From contig JALONL010000027.1 in the NCBI GenBank assembly GCA_025454955.1, positions 1 through 64,000 on the forward strand: a stretch of DNA of 64,000 bases, in the 5' to 3' direction. This document shows positions 1 to 8,278 of this stretch, in pieces. Made by a program: the position numbers and the translations under genes. Every line of letters starts with the position of its first letter. Within the stretch, counting starts at the first letter, position 1. The notes below the pieces were generated by a model. It had not been told where the DNA came from. It saw only the letters and a program-made list of their open reading frames with translations, and did not search any database. Source of the stretch: Bacteroidia bacterium. Lineage in GTDB: Bacteria > Bacteroidota > Bacteroidia > Palsa-965.

Positions 1-236
1 TTTGCGGTGATACAGAGACAAACTCCTTATCTGCCGACATCGGAATTTATATTTTCTTCAAATTAGAAAATATTGTTGCTTTTTACCATAGAAATCTCGA
101 AGGTTTTAGCAGGTAGGATTTTGTAGAGAAAGCAAGACGAGGAATAAATAATTATTAACAGACACTGAACTTCTGTCGCGCAAATTATTACGTTTGCGCC
201 AAATTTTGTAGTTGATCGTTTTTAATTATTTATTGA
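1..236. other. Leader region before the transposase gene
   Basis: No coding region is visible. The notable element is an inverted repeat at 178-199 (7-bp arms GCGCAAA and TTTGCGC around an 8-nt spacer), followed at 208-211 by GTAG. Short palindromes with a nearby GTAG are the kind of element bound by REP-type tyrosine transposases, so this could be the substrate or the regulatory site of the next gene. Only one copy is seen here, so this is a weak inference. Confidence 0.35.
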
Positions 237-719
237 ATGGCTAGCAATGTAAAATACAAGGCGCCCTTTGAGGCCGGAGATTATTATCATGTTTTTCACC
301 ACGCAGTGGGGAATGAAAATTTGTTTCGTGAGCGCGATAATTACCGTTACTTTCTTGATAAACTCAACAAGCATCTTGATGGGTATTGCGAACTTACTGA
401 CTGGTGTCTGATGCCAAATCACTTTCACCTGATTGTATTTGTAAAACCGACATTGGCTGAGTATTTGTCAGCAGAGGAAGTGAATAATAAAGTAATCAAG
501 TGTTTTGCTGATTTTATGAATGGTTATACCAAAGCCATGAACAAAAAGTATAAACGCTGGGGAACAATTTTTGCCGGACGTTTCAGGAGAATTAAAATAA
601 TTGATAATACACATCTGGAGAATACCAGAGCCTATCTCCGCTCAAATCCGGTACATCATGGGTTTACGGATAATCCAGACAACTGGCCCCATCTTTTTAC
701 GCAACTTAATGCAGCGTGA
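237..719 (+). CDS. REP-associated tyrosine transposase (RAYT, Y1 family)
   Basis: This 160-residue protein is a single-domain HUH endonuclease of the Y1 transposase family. The metal-binding HUH motif is the His-Phe-His at residues 62-64 in PNHFHLIV. The N-terminal YHVFHHAVG segment (residues 17-25) is the first strand typical of the family, and the candidate nucleophile is Tyr97 in the NGYTKAMNKKY helix, followed by the usual basic GRFRRIK stretch. Such proteins nick single-stranded DNA at short palindromes and are usually immobile, single-copy genes. No insertion-sequence ends flank it, which fits a domesticated RAYT. The ATG start is preceded by an A/T-rich leader. It ends 7 bp from the convergent next gene. 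Confidence 0.85.
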   Translation: MASNVKYKAPFEAGDYYHVFHHAVGNENLFRERDNYRYFLDKLNKHLDGYCELTDWCLMPNHFHLIVFVKPTLAEYLSAEEVNNKVIKCFADFMNGYTKAMNKKYKRWGTIFAGRFRRIKIIDNTHLENTRAYLRSNPVHHGFTDNPDNWPHLFTQLNAA

Positions 720-726
720 TTTTTAA

Positions 727-1173
727 TCATTCTTTCCGCCGCGAAAATCTAATCGGCAGCCGCATCGTAACAGATTCCTTCCTGCCACCTGCACTTCCTC
801 CAGAATAATTTACATAAGTTTTCCAACGTGGCATTTGCCGGACTGCCTCTAAAGCCACAGAATCAAACGCCGGATGGAGCGAGCGAAATATTTTCGCATC
901 ACCAACATTACCAACGGTGTCAATTGTAAATTCAATTATCACTGTGCCTGAAATTGTGGTGTCAGCTATTTTAGGGAAATGAATGGCACGATTTAAATAT
1001 GCCGTTAAACCATCCTGCCCGCCCGGAAATTCGGGAAGCTGCTCGTAAGGGCCACAGATAATTCTTATATCTCCTTGTTCAGTTGTATCTGCCTGAGCAA
1101 ATACATTTATGTGGCAGAGCAAAGCGGAAGTGGTAATAAGTATGCTGATGAGCAGAGTTGAAAGTCGGGACAT
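727..1173 (-). CDS. Secreted protein with TonB C-terminal domain
   Basis: This 148-residue protein has an N-terminal signal peptide (hydrophobic LLISILITTSALLCHINVF, probably cut after the FAQA region). The rest is essentially one TonB C-terminal domain: the EFPGGQDGLTAYLNRAIHFP start, the GTVIIEFTIDTVGNV strand and the ALEAVRQMPRWK helix are the hallmark pieces. It has no N-terminal membrane anchor or proline-rich spacer, so it is not a full TonB. Free TonB_C proteins of this kind are common in Bacteroidota, and their roles are mostly unknown. It is convergent with the transposase gene. A similar domain sits at the end of the M56 protein near 20 kb. Confidence 0.8.
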   Translation of the reverse strand: MSRLSTLLISILITTSALLCHINVFAQADTTEQGDIRIICGPYEQLPEFPGGQDGLTAYLNRAIHFPKIADTTISGTVIIEFTIDTVGNVGDAKIFRSLHPAFDSVALEAVRQMPRWKTYVNYSGGSAGGRKESVTMRLPIRFSRRKE

Positions 1174-1258
1174 ATTATTTTGAAATTAGTAATTTTTACC
1201 TGACGTTCTCAAATTGCTCTTAACTTCACACTTCAACACAAACACGTTTACAGACCTT

Positions 1259-1813
1259 ATGAAATACCACTTCGCCTTCATTGCGCTTTTTCTTTTGGCT
1301 TTAATGCCACCTGTTTCCAACAATACATCACTGTACAATGCAGCCGTGCAAAACGCCGGCGCCACCGACAAAAGCTACATCAGCCCGCGCATGGTGCCTT
1401 ACCTGCATGATGATTTTGAAGGCGACTCGCTGCTGATTGACGGGCTGAAAAACGAAAATTACCTTACTGCCGCCGATATTGCCCACATGCACCAGCAACT
1501 GAAAAAGAACCGATCGGGTATGTGGCAGAAAGACAGCCTGGGCGCAGAGGCTAAAATTCTTCCTCCCGGACAGGCGCCCGCGGCCGGACTTTCGCCCAAG
1601 AAAGCCACCAAGGCGTGGACGAATTACTTTAAAAAATACCCCGTGGGCTTTTATGAACTCTCGCAGCCTGTGTTTTCGAAAGACGGAAACGTGGCCGTAA
1701 TTTGTGTGAACTTTCAGTGCGGTGTGTATTGCGGAAATGGCGGGGCCTATGTGTTCAGGCTGATAAACGGGCAATGGGCGGCGGTGAAAAACTGTTACAG
1801 TTGGAAGAAATAG
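1259..1813 (+). CDS. Secreted hypothetical protein
   Basis: This protein of about 184 residues is not recognised. The ATG chosen here gives a clean signal peptide (MKYHFAFIALFLLALMPP); an upstream in-frame start would put 15 polar residues before it. The C-terminal third (SKDGNVAVICVNFQCGVYCGNGGAYVFRL) is rich in beta strands and has two cysteines close together, and it resembles the end of proteins that report a read-out or status value. There is no lipobox and no T9SS tail, so it is probably periplasmic. The next gene starts 35 bp downstream on the same strand and could be co-transcribed. Confidence 0.6.
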   Translation: MKYHFAFIALFLLALMPPVSNNTSLYNAAVQNAGATDKSYISPRMVPYLHDDFEGDSLLIDGLKNENYLTAADIAHMHQQLKKNRSGMWQKDSLGAEAKILPPGQAPAAGLSPKKATKAWTNYFKKYPVGFYELSQPVFSKDGNVAVICVNFQCGVYCGNGGAYVFRLINGQWAAVKNCYSWKK

Positions 1814-1848
1814 TTTATCTTTAATATCCAAACCAAATAACCCCGGCC

Positions 1849-2574
1849 ATGAGAGCGCCGACACTTTTTCTGCTTGCTGCGATTTTGCTTTCCCCGGCAA
1901 TTGCCGCGCAAAATAACGACAACGAAACATACCGTTTTCAGGTATCGGCTTTTGCCGGACAATCGTTTAATGCGGGGAAGAGTTACATTCCCAATACCTA
2001 TTCCACTCCTTACATCACACAAACCTATTTCGGAGCCAAAGAAGTACAGGCTTTGTGCAAAGGTGGTTCGGTAATGGCGTTTCCTACTTTTTTGCGCTGG
2101 AAACGATTTTGCATTACAGGCGGCATCGGCTGGCTCGATTTAAGCACGGCCATTTCGGCCGACTCGATGGTAAACGAAAGCCCCCTGCCGCAATGGCCGC
2201 AATGGCCGCGCACAGTGCTTTACAACTGGCGCGGCGAAATTACCGAACGCTTTGTGCAATTTCCATTGCTCATCCGCACCTGGTTTTACCGCAGGCAGCG
2301 TTTGGTATTTCATGCCGATGCAGGATTGGTATTTTCGACACTGATAAGCAGCACCTATTTACCCGGGCAGCCCGATGCGTACCAGAAAAAATTCTTCGGC
2401 ACCACATTCTACACCGGCAGCCTCAATGCCAGCTACCGCATTTTATCAAACAGTAAGTTTGCATTATTTATTACTGCCGGCGCAACTTCGCAGTTGGCCG
2501 CCACACCTACGCAATTCGAACGCCGACCCGGCTGGCTGGGCGGTTTGCTGGCATTAAGGTTTGATGCCTATTAA
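1849..2574 (+). CDS. Probable outer-membrane beta-barrel protein
   Basis: This 241-residue protein has a typical signal peptide (MRAPTLFLLAAILLSPAIAAQ). The body alternates hydrophobic and polar residues with aromatic residues at strand ends (YRFQVSAFAGQSFNAG, CITGGIGWLDLSTA, RLVFHADAGLVFS, KFALFITAGATSQLA) and ends LLALRFDAY, with an aromatic last residue, as in small outer-membrane barrels of Bacteroidota. The specific family is not recognised. The next gene begins only 26 bp downstream and has the same layout, so the two may be a pair of related barrels. Confidence 0.6.
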   Translation: MRAPTLFLLAAILLSPAIAAQNNDNETYRFQVSAFAGQSFNAGKSYIPNTYSTPYITQTYFGAKEVQALCKGGSVMAFPTFLRWKRFCITGGIGWLDLSTAISADSMVNESPLPQWPQWPRTVLYNWRGEITERFVQFPLLIRTWFYRRQRLVFHADAGLVFSTLISSTYLPGQPDAYQKKFFGTTFYTGSLNASYRILSNSKFALFITAGATSQLAATPTQFERRPGWLGGLLALRFDAY

Positions 2575-2600
2575 TTGTGAAAATCAAAAAAGTACAGACG

Positions 2601-3353
2601 ATGAAACAAACAGCTCTTTTACTTTTCATTCTGGCTTTGACAGCTAACCTGGCCAACGCACAATCCTGCCCGGCTATGCAAATTGAATTGCATTACACTG
2701 TGGGCGCAGTTTCCAATATCGGAAGCCCGGTGCAGCCGCCTTCGTATAACCGGGTGGCCCTGGCGGGTTATACCCGAAAAACGTATTACGGAGTAAGTGA
2801 GGAAATGGACTTTCCCGCACAACAGTTTGGTATAATGTTTTCGCCTCTGAGCACGGCTTCGAACAGGATTTCATTGCGTTTAGGCGTGCAATACATTCGT
2901 TTTAATTCTATAGTGCGGGCCGACTCGTCTGTAGAAGTAACTCATCAGTCGTATCCAATTCAAAACGCATATACTTCGAAAAACGTAGTGAAAGGATATG
3001 TGTGGAAAGTAGAGCAGGCACAACTTCAAATACCGGTTTTGTGCCGGTTCAATTTTCTGAATAAACCACAACACCGGTTATTTGTGGAAGGCGGAATGTT
3101 GTTTAACAGTTACAATACGGGTAAATACCCCGCAGGTTTTGATGCTGAGGCTGACGATGACGAGTTAACCCGAAGAATTAAACTGGGATTGCAGGCCGGC
3201 GCAGGTTACACCTTTGCATTCGACATGAATAAAGCGAAGTTGCTGATGAGTGCAGGCATCACTGCCGTGCATCAGTTTAATTCGAAAACCAGTATGCAAC
3301 AACACCAGTTTGTGGGCTTGCGCATTGCAGCCGGTGTGGAGTGGTGCCGCTAA
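2601..3353 (+). CDS. Probable outer-membrane beta-barrel protein (porin-like)
   Basis: This protein has about 250 residues. The ATG here starts a clean signal peptide (MKQTALLLFILALTANLANAQ); a GTG eight codons upstream is less likely. Several strand-like stretches with small residues and terminal aromatics are visible (EGGMLFNSYNTG, GLQAGAGYTFAF, FVGLRIAAGVEWCR), matching the outer-membrane beta-barrel superfamily common in Bacteroidota. It lies directly downstream of another barrel-like gene and ends 13 bp from the convergent YcaQ-like gene. No specific function can be given. Confidence 0.6.
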   Translation: MKQTALLLFILALTANLANAQSCPAMQIELHYTVGAVSNIGSPVQPPSYNRVALAGYTRKTYYGVSEEMDFPAQQFGIMFSPLSTASNRISLRLGVQYIRFNSIVRADSSVEVTHQSYPIQNAYTSKNVVKGYVWKVEQAQLQIPVLCRFNFLNKPQHRLFVEGGMLFNSYNTGKYPAGFDAEADDDELTRRIKLGLQAGAGYTFAFDMNKAKLLMSAGITAVHQFNSKTSMQQHQFVGLRIAAGVEWCR

Positions 3354-3366
3354 ACGGCCGTGATAA

Positions 3367-4548
3367 TTACGCAAGCATTTTTCGCCACTTTGCAGGCACG
3401 CCTTTTTCATACACCACTTTACTGCATCCGTTGAATGCGGCAAATGCGGCCAGTTTCTCTTTAAGGTCGTGTGCAAATGCCTCGGTGTTTGACGGCGGAA
3501 ATTCGATGTGCAGTGAGCGTACACTGAATACGCCCGATTGCTTGTCGGCTTTGGGATCGAGGCGGCCGATGAAGTTTCCGTTCCACAACACGGGTAAACA
3601 GAAATAGCCGAATTTACGTTTGGGCTCAGGCACATAGCATTCCACCTGATAGTCGTAACCAAAAATAAGTTTGGTGCGGCTGCGCTGTATCACCAGATTG
3701 TCAAACGGAGAAAGCAGGTGGATATGCGATGTCGGTTTTACTTTGCGCGAAAACAGTTTGGCCGGAGCATAATACACATCTTTGCTTCCGTGTATGTGAA
3801 ACGGCATGAGCACACCTTCTGTCGTTTGTGCGTGTAATTCTTCCTTTACCGCAGAGGCTGCATTGCGGCGTAAATAGGCCATTTGAGCGGCAGTGGCAAA
3901 GCCGTTGGCCCGCAAGGCCAGTTCAATGAGGTACGCGGCATATTCGCGTTCGGTGGGCAGGGTGGTGTTGATGTGTTCGGGCAATACGCGTTCGGTGAGG
4001 TCATATACTTTTTGAAATCCCTGCCGCGCACTTATCATGAGTGTGCCGTCCATGAACAATTGTTCGAGCGCAATTTTTGCGGGCTTCCAGTCGAACCAGC
4101 TGCCGCGTTTGCGATCGGTTTCGAAGTGGCGGGCCTGCAACGGGCCTTCAGCAGATATTCTGTCGAGCACATATTTCAGGAGCTTTTTGTTGCTCACAAA
4201 CCAGTGGTGCTGTCCGTTGCGGAATAATTCCTTGCGCACCAGCGAGAAACGATAATCGCGCATGGGCAGATACGATGCGGCATGACTCCAGTACTCAAAT
4301 GCCTGTTTGCCCGCCACCAATTGCGCCAGATGTTCTTCGTGGTAATTTACCGTGCGTGTGTAAAGCGTGTGATGATGTGCGCGTACCACCACCGCCAGCG
4401 TATCAAGCTGTATGTAGCCCAAATGCTCCAGGGCACTCAACGCCCCGTTGCGGCCTTTGCCGAAACCATTTTTCTGCAACAAACCCTGCGATTGCAGCGT
4501 GTATAGTTTTACTTCGTCGGGAGAAAAAACGGGGAATGAATGCGACAT
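3367..4548 (-). CDS. YcaQ/AlkX-like DNA glycosylase, winged-helix
   Basis: This 393-residue protein matches the HTH_42 (YcaQ) family of winged-helix DNA glycosylases, which in E. coli unhook interstrand crosslinks and bulky alkyl adducts. The catalytic QxD signature is present as Gln47-Leu-Asp49 in GYIQLDTL, and the WSHAASYLPM segment that follows is typical of the family. Three winged-helix units can be expected over the length, which is normal for the family. It is 8 bp downstream of the secreted glycoside hydrolase on the same strand, so they may share a transcript although a shared task is not obvious. Confidence 0.85.
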   Translation of the reverse strand: MSHSFPVFSPDEVKLYTLQSQGLLQKNGFGKGRNGALSALEHLGYIQLDTLAVVVRAHHHTLYTRTVNYHEEHLAQLVAGKQAFEYWSHAASYLPMRDYRFSLVRKELFRNGQHHWFVSNKKLLKYVLDRISAEGPLQARHFETDRKRGSWFDWKPAKIALEQLFMDGTLMISARQGFQKVYDLTERVLPEHINTTLPTEREYAAYLIELALRANGFATAAQMAYLRRNAASAVKEELHAQTTEGVLMPFHIHGSKDVYYAPAKLFSRKVKPTSHIHLLSPFDNLVIQRSRTKLIFGYDYQVECYVPEPKRKFGYFCLPVLWNGNFIGRLDPKADKQSGVFSVRSLHIEFPPSNTEAFAHDLKEKLAAFAAFNGCSKVVYEKGVPAKWRKMLA

Positions 4549-4556
4549 AAACTGTG

Positions 4557-6488
4557 TTAATGCTGTACGCTGATGCGCTGTGAATAATTGCCCGAACGGG
4601 TGCTCACGCTAATAATGTACACGCCGTTGCTAACTGCCGAAAGCGGAACAGTGACCGAATTACTCTGCGCGCTGCCGCCGATTATGGTTTGTCCAAATGT
4701 ATTGCAAAGCTGCCAGCATTCAATTTCTTCGACACAATTCAGCACCACCTGTTCGCGGGCCGGATTGGGAAAAAGTTCAAGCGCAGGACGCAGGTATTCC
4801 TGTACACCGGTTATCACGCCCGGAATTTCAATCATGGCAAACGAATTGGGCTGCATGGAAAACTGATACGTCCCGTTGGTAAACGAAATGTTTTCGCCCT
4901 GCAACTGTTGTTGGGGAAGCAGATAGCTTATTGCGTTGGCCTGTGTGTATCCGGCATTGCGCAGCGAGTCGTAGCGAAATATGATGTTGTTGTGTGTGGA
5001 ATCGATACGGTAAATGCGTGCGGGCGTATTGCCAGGTAAATAATAAAGCTGTACCGAAATTGTAGCCGGATTTTGCCAGAGCGAATCCTGCTGTGCATAC
5101 AAATTTTGCGAAGCAAGAATGCACGGATCGGAAGGAAGTGTGCCTGTGATGGTGATTAAATTCCGCAATGCCGAGTCGAGCCGCAATACATCGCCGGTTT
5201 GCAAATCAACATACCCGTCGGCATCAAGCTGGGCCAGCGAGGTGCAGCCGCCGTAAAGAAGTTGTTCGAGCGCAGCGAGAATGCCCGGGAAATTATGGTT
5301 AGTAAGCAACAGCCGGAGCGTGTCGCCGCTAATGGAATAAATCTGAGTGAGGTTGGGTGTGGCATTTACTGTGGTGGCTGTGTACCACTGCGCGGTCTGA
5401 TATTTTTCGGTGGTGTGCAGCATTTTCCACGAAGGCTTTTCGAGTGCGCCGTAGCTGACGAGGCCGTAATCGTTATGAAATTCGTTTGGCGATGGCGAAA
5501 AATCCTGCCAGGCGGCAATGCAGTCGAAAGCATAGTATTGATTAAGCGAAGCCGAAACACTGATGCGCTGCACAAATGCAAATCCGGCAGGCGTATCGCG
5601 CAGGGCCGACGGGGCATTCCATTCACTCATCACCAGCGGAAGCGGGCCAATGGAGCGGCTGTTCAGGAAGGCATTCACTGTAATGGCAGCCTGCGCAAAG
5701 TCTGATTCGGCCACTGTGAAATTGTGCCACGAAAGAAAATCGGGCAATGTGGAAGTAACCAGCATACTGTCTATTAAATGCGCCACCAGCGAATGCAGGG
5801 CAAATGTATCGGCATCAATTTTTTCGGGAACGAAAGTGCGTGCCAGTCCGTTTGCCCAGTAATTCAATGCCGGGCCGCCTACTTTTGCCGTGGCATCGGC
5901 CGCCTTTGCCCCGGCGCGTGTGGTGCGAAACAGGCGCATGTACTCGGCTTCGGTGCCGGTCCACGAACCAATGTCGGGCTCGTTCCATACTTCGTAATAA
6001 GGATCGAGGCCCCACTGGTTGTTTATTTTATTTACGATGCTGTCAACCACCGTTTGCCACGTATTCCAGTTTGCCGGTGGTTTGGTGTGTAGTACAGACC
6101 AGCCCGGCGTTTGTGCAGGCGAGGGATCAGACGAACTGCTGAGCCACGGCGGCATCTTTTCGAAAATAAGCACCAGATGCTGGCTGCGCTGGTTTACTGC
6201 AATTACATCATTCCTGAATTGTTCCAAATAGGCAAGGCACTGCGCAAGGTTGCTGCTGTTGTTGAGCGCACTTTCAATAATATTCAGGCGCACAGCGCCA
6301 AACCCGGTGCCCGAATTGAAAAACGCATTGAACCCATCCTGCGTTTTGGGTACAAAAAACACTCCCGGATTGTACAACGGGCCTGAATGAAAAACAGGCA
6401 GCGCCGGATTAATAGTAAGCTGGGTTTGCCCGTAAACCGAAACCTGTGTAAACAGGGCAATTAACAGCAGTAATCTCAGGTTTGGCAT
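4557..6488 (-). CDS. Secreted glycoside hydrolase (clan GH-A, GH39-like) with T9SS tail
   Basis: This 643-residue protein has a signal peptide (LLLLIALFTQVSVYGQ) and a (beta/alpha)8-type hydrolase domain over roughly residues 25-400. The acid/base Asn-Glu-Pro motif is Asn169-Glu170-Pro171 in YYEVWNEPDIGSW, and the likely nucleophile is Glu289 in LVMSEWNAPSA, a spacing that fits clan GH-A and looks most like GH39 beta-xylosidase relatives. A beta-rich domain follows, and residues from about 565 form a type A T9SS sorting domain (LELFPNPAREQVV ... NGVYIISV). It is therefore exported across the outer membrane and released or anchored at the surface. The substrate is probably a plant or microbial glycan but cannot be read from sequence. 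Confidence 0.8.
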   Translation of the reverse strand: MPNLRLLLLIALFTQVSVYGQTQLTINPALPVFHSGPLYNPGVFFVPKTQDGFNAFFNSGTGFGAVRLNIIESALNNSSNLAQCLAYLEQFRNDVIAVNQRSQHLVLIFEKMPPWLSSSSDPSPAQTPGWSVLHTKPPANWNTWQTVVDSIVNKINNQWGLDPYYEVWNEPDIGSWTGTEAEYMRLFRTTRAGAKAADATAKVGGPALNYWANGLARTFVPEKIDADTFALHSLVAHLIDSMLVTSTLPDFLSWHNFTVAESDFAQAAITVNAFLNSRSIGPLPLVMSEWNAPSALRDTPAGFAFVQRISVSASLNQYYAFDCIAAWQDFSPSPNEFHNDYGLVSYGALEKPSWKMLHTTEKYQTAQWYTATTVNATPNLTQIYSISGDTLRLLLTNHNFPGILAALEQLLYGGCTSLAQLDADGYVDLQTGDVLRLDSALRNLITITGTLPSDPCILASQNLYAQQDSLWQNPATISVQLYYLPGNTPARIYRIDSTHNNIIFRYDSLRNAGYTQANAISYLLPQQQLQGENISFTNGTYQFSMQPNSFAMIEIPGVITGVQEYLRPALELFPNPAREQVVLNCVEEIECWQLCNTFGQTIIGGSAQSNSVTVPLSAVSNGVYIISVSTRSGNYSQRISVQH

Positions 6489-6555
6489 ACCTAAATATAC
6501 TTATGTTCCTGAGTTTTAACATTATTAATTACCCGTTTTGTGTAACTTAGCAGTA

Positions 6556-7023
6556 ATGAAATTCCCCGTAATCATTTTACTTCTTCTGCTGGGTGTTGCC
6601 AAAAACAGTTCGGCTCAATCCTGCATCGACACCTCGCGCATTGTATTTGGCGGTGCCTGCGATCCGCGCTGGGAACCTGTGTGTGGTTGCGACGGATTTA
6701 CTTACCGCAACGACTGTTTTGCCCGTAATGCCGGACTTATTTCATGGACCAGCAACACAATTTGCGACGATGTGGATTTTGATTTCACTCCAAATCCACC
6801 CATCGACTACATTACGGTAAACGCAATGGTGCGTTTTCCGGATATTGTATATGTGCAGTTGCTCGATCGTTTCGGAAAAATACACTACACCAATACACTT
6901 AATGTAAATGATATTATCCAGTTTCAGATTGATTTCCGTGCCTACCCTTCGGGATTATATTACCTGATATTGTTTACCAATGAAGGGTATCGGGTGAAAA
7001 AAGTAATCAAGTACGAACAATAA
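6556..7023 (+). CDS. Kazal-type protease-inhibitor domain protein with T9SS tail
   Basis: This 155-residue protein has a signal peptide (FPVIILLLLLGVAKNSSAQ), a Kazal-like domain and a C-terminal T9SS sorting domain. The Kazal part holds six cysteines (23, 35, 43, 45, 54, 70) with the hallmark EPVCGCDGFTYRNDC; the CGC variant is usual for bacterial and invertebrate Kazal domains. From about residue 76 the FTPNPP motif and the strands ending SGLYYLILFTNEGYRVKKVI are a short type A sorting domain. It should be displayed on or released from the cell surface and could inhibit serine proteases. The ATG was preferred over a TTG six codons upstream. A strong terminator follows. Confidence 0.8.
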   Translation: MKFPVIILLLLLGVAKNSSAQSCIDTSRIVFGGACDPRWEPVCGCDGFTYRNDCFARNAGLISWTSNTICDDVDFDFTPNPPIDYITVNAMVRFPDIVYVQLLDRFGKIHYTNTLNVNDIIQFQIDFRAYPSGLYYLILFTNEGYRVKKVIKYEQ

Positions 7024-7043
7024 TCTTTCTCTCCACACACACG

Positions 7044-7074
7044 AAACTCAGGCCACAGCGGCCTGAGTTTTTTG
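7044..7074 (+). terminator. Intrinsic terminator after the Kazal gene
   Basis: Perfect 11-bp stem (AAACTCAGGCC / GGCCTGAGTTT) with a 5-nt loop followed by a T run. It starts about 20 bp after the stop codon of the Kazal-domain gene. Confidence 0.85.
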
Positions 7075-7369
7075 TTTTAGAGCAGTAAGCAAAACTCAAC
7101 CGGCAAACAGCGTTTTCCGGGGGCAATTCAACCGTCTTCTTTGTTTGTAATGTATAAGAGGTATACTCTCAGGCATTTTACATGGTGATGATCTTCGGGT
7201 AAATAGTTAATAAATACGGGTTAAAGTAAATCAAATCGCCACCTCCGGTAACAGGCAATTATTAATTGTAATTTATTGATTATTAGTTTTTTGTGGTAAA
7301 ATGGTTTGAAAAGATGTGGAATTTTCCCCGGTAAGGCATCCTTACCACAGAACCCAAAAAATTAGTACC
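7075..7369 (+). promoter_or_regulatory. Leader of the RnfD-like gene with alternative hairpins
   Basis: No gene is seen here. Just before the start codon a 7-bp stem (GGTAAGG 7330-7336 / CCTTACC 7340-7346, loop CAT) lies 23 bp from the ATG. The 3' half of that stem overlaps TTACCACA (7342-7349), which is also perfectly complementary to TGTGGTAA at 7292-7299. The two pairings exclude each other, so the leader could switch between structures. Regulation by this is only a suggestion. Confidence 0.35.
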
Positions 7370-8230
7370 ATGTCCACACTTCTCCTCCCGCTTCGTGCCC
7401 GGATCAGTTCATTCACACCACCATTGGTTCGCGACATCGCCCATTGGTTCAGCAGCGATGCCCGGCATTATCAGGTATTGTTTCAGCTTACATTTCTGCT
7501 CTTCGGCATGTTTGCGCTGGGCTGGGAAATTTCGCTGCTTCGGTTAAACGTTATCATTCTCACCTGCCTTGCAGTGCAGGCTTTGTTTATTCAGTTTACA
7601 TCCAAAGACTGGACTGGCTTAAAGAGTGCGCTTATTTCGTCGATGAGTATTTGCCTCATGATGCAGGCCAACAGTATCTGGACATTTGTTCTGGCGGGGG
7701 TGCTGGCCATTTCCAGTAAGTTTCTTATCCGTGTGCAGGGGCGGCATGTGTTTAATCCGGCCAACTTTGGCATACTCGCCGCGCTGCTTATTACGGGCGA
7801 TGCGTGGGTATCGCCGGGGCAGTGGGGCAGCAGCGGTTTGCTGCTTATGCTCGTGGGCTGCCTGGGCCTTGTAGTGTTGCTTAAAGTAAAACGTCTCGAT
7901 ACTGCCTTTGCTTTTCTGCTGGTATTTCTTGGTCTTAATTATGTGCGCAATGTATTGTATCTCGGCTGGCCGCACGATTTCTTTTTCCATCAGTTAAATA
8001 CCGGATCGCTGCTGCTGTTTTCATTCTTCATGATTACCGATCCGATGGCCACGCCGCTTTCGCGCAAAGCGCGCATGATATGGGCTGCGCTGGTGGCCGT
8101 GCTGGCCTGGTGGCTGAGTACGAAAGCTTTTATTCATACCGCCCCGCTCTGGGCACTCATTTGCCTTTCGCCGTTGGTGCCGCTGTTTAACCGGTTTATG
8201 CCCGGACAAAATTTCAAATGGCAGCGATAA
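7370..8230 (+). CDS. NqrB/RnfD-like membrane protein
   Basis: This 286-residue integral membrane protein has about eight to ten hydrophobic segments. Two motifs tie it to the NqrB/RnfD family of ion-translocating electron-transfer subunits: GRHVFNPANFG in the middle and FFMITDPMATPLS near the C-terminus, the region of the family around the covalent flavin site. The S/T-G-A-T flavin attachment motif itself is not seen, and no other Rnf or Nqr subunit gene is in the window. Stand-alone proteins of this type are also annotated as UnbU-like. The ATG chosen follows a 5' hairpin. The first DUF2330 gene begins 48 bp downstream on the same strand, suggesting an operon. Confidence 0.75.
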   Translation: MSTLLLPLRARISSFTPPLVRDIAHWFSSDARHYQVLFQLTFLLFGMFALGWEISLLRLNVIILTCLAVQALFIQFTSKDWTGLKSALISSMSICLMMQANSIWTFVLAGVLAISSKFLIRVQGRHVFNPANFGILAALLITGDAWVSPGQWGSSGLLLMLVGCLGLVVLLKVKRLDTAFAFLLVFLGLNYVRNVLYLGWPHDFFFHQLNTGSLLLFSFFMITDPMATPLSRKARMIWAALVAVLAWWLSTKAFIHTAPLWALICLSPLVPLFNRFMPGQNFKWQR

Positions 8231-8278
8231 TTGCTGTTGACAAACACACAATCCCATTTATTTCTAAAGCAACAGAAA

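Noticed and set aside
7370..8230. Complete Rnf or Nqr electron-transport operon
   Set aside because: Only the D/B-like subunit is present; no other subunit genes flank it.
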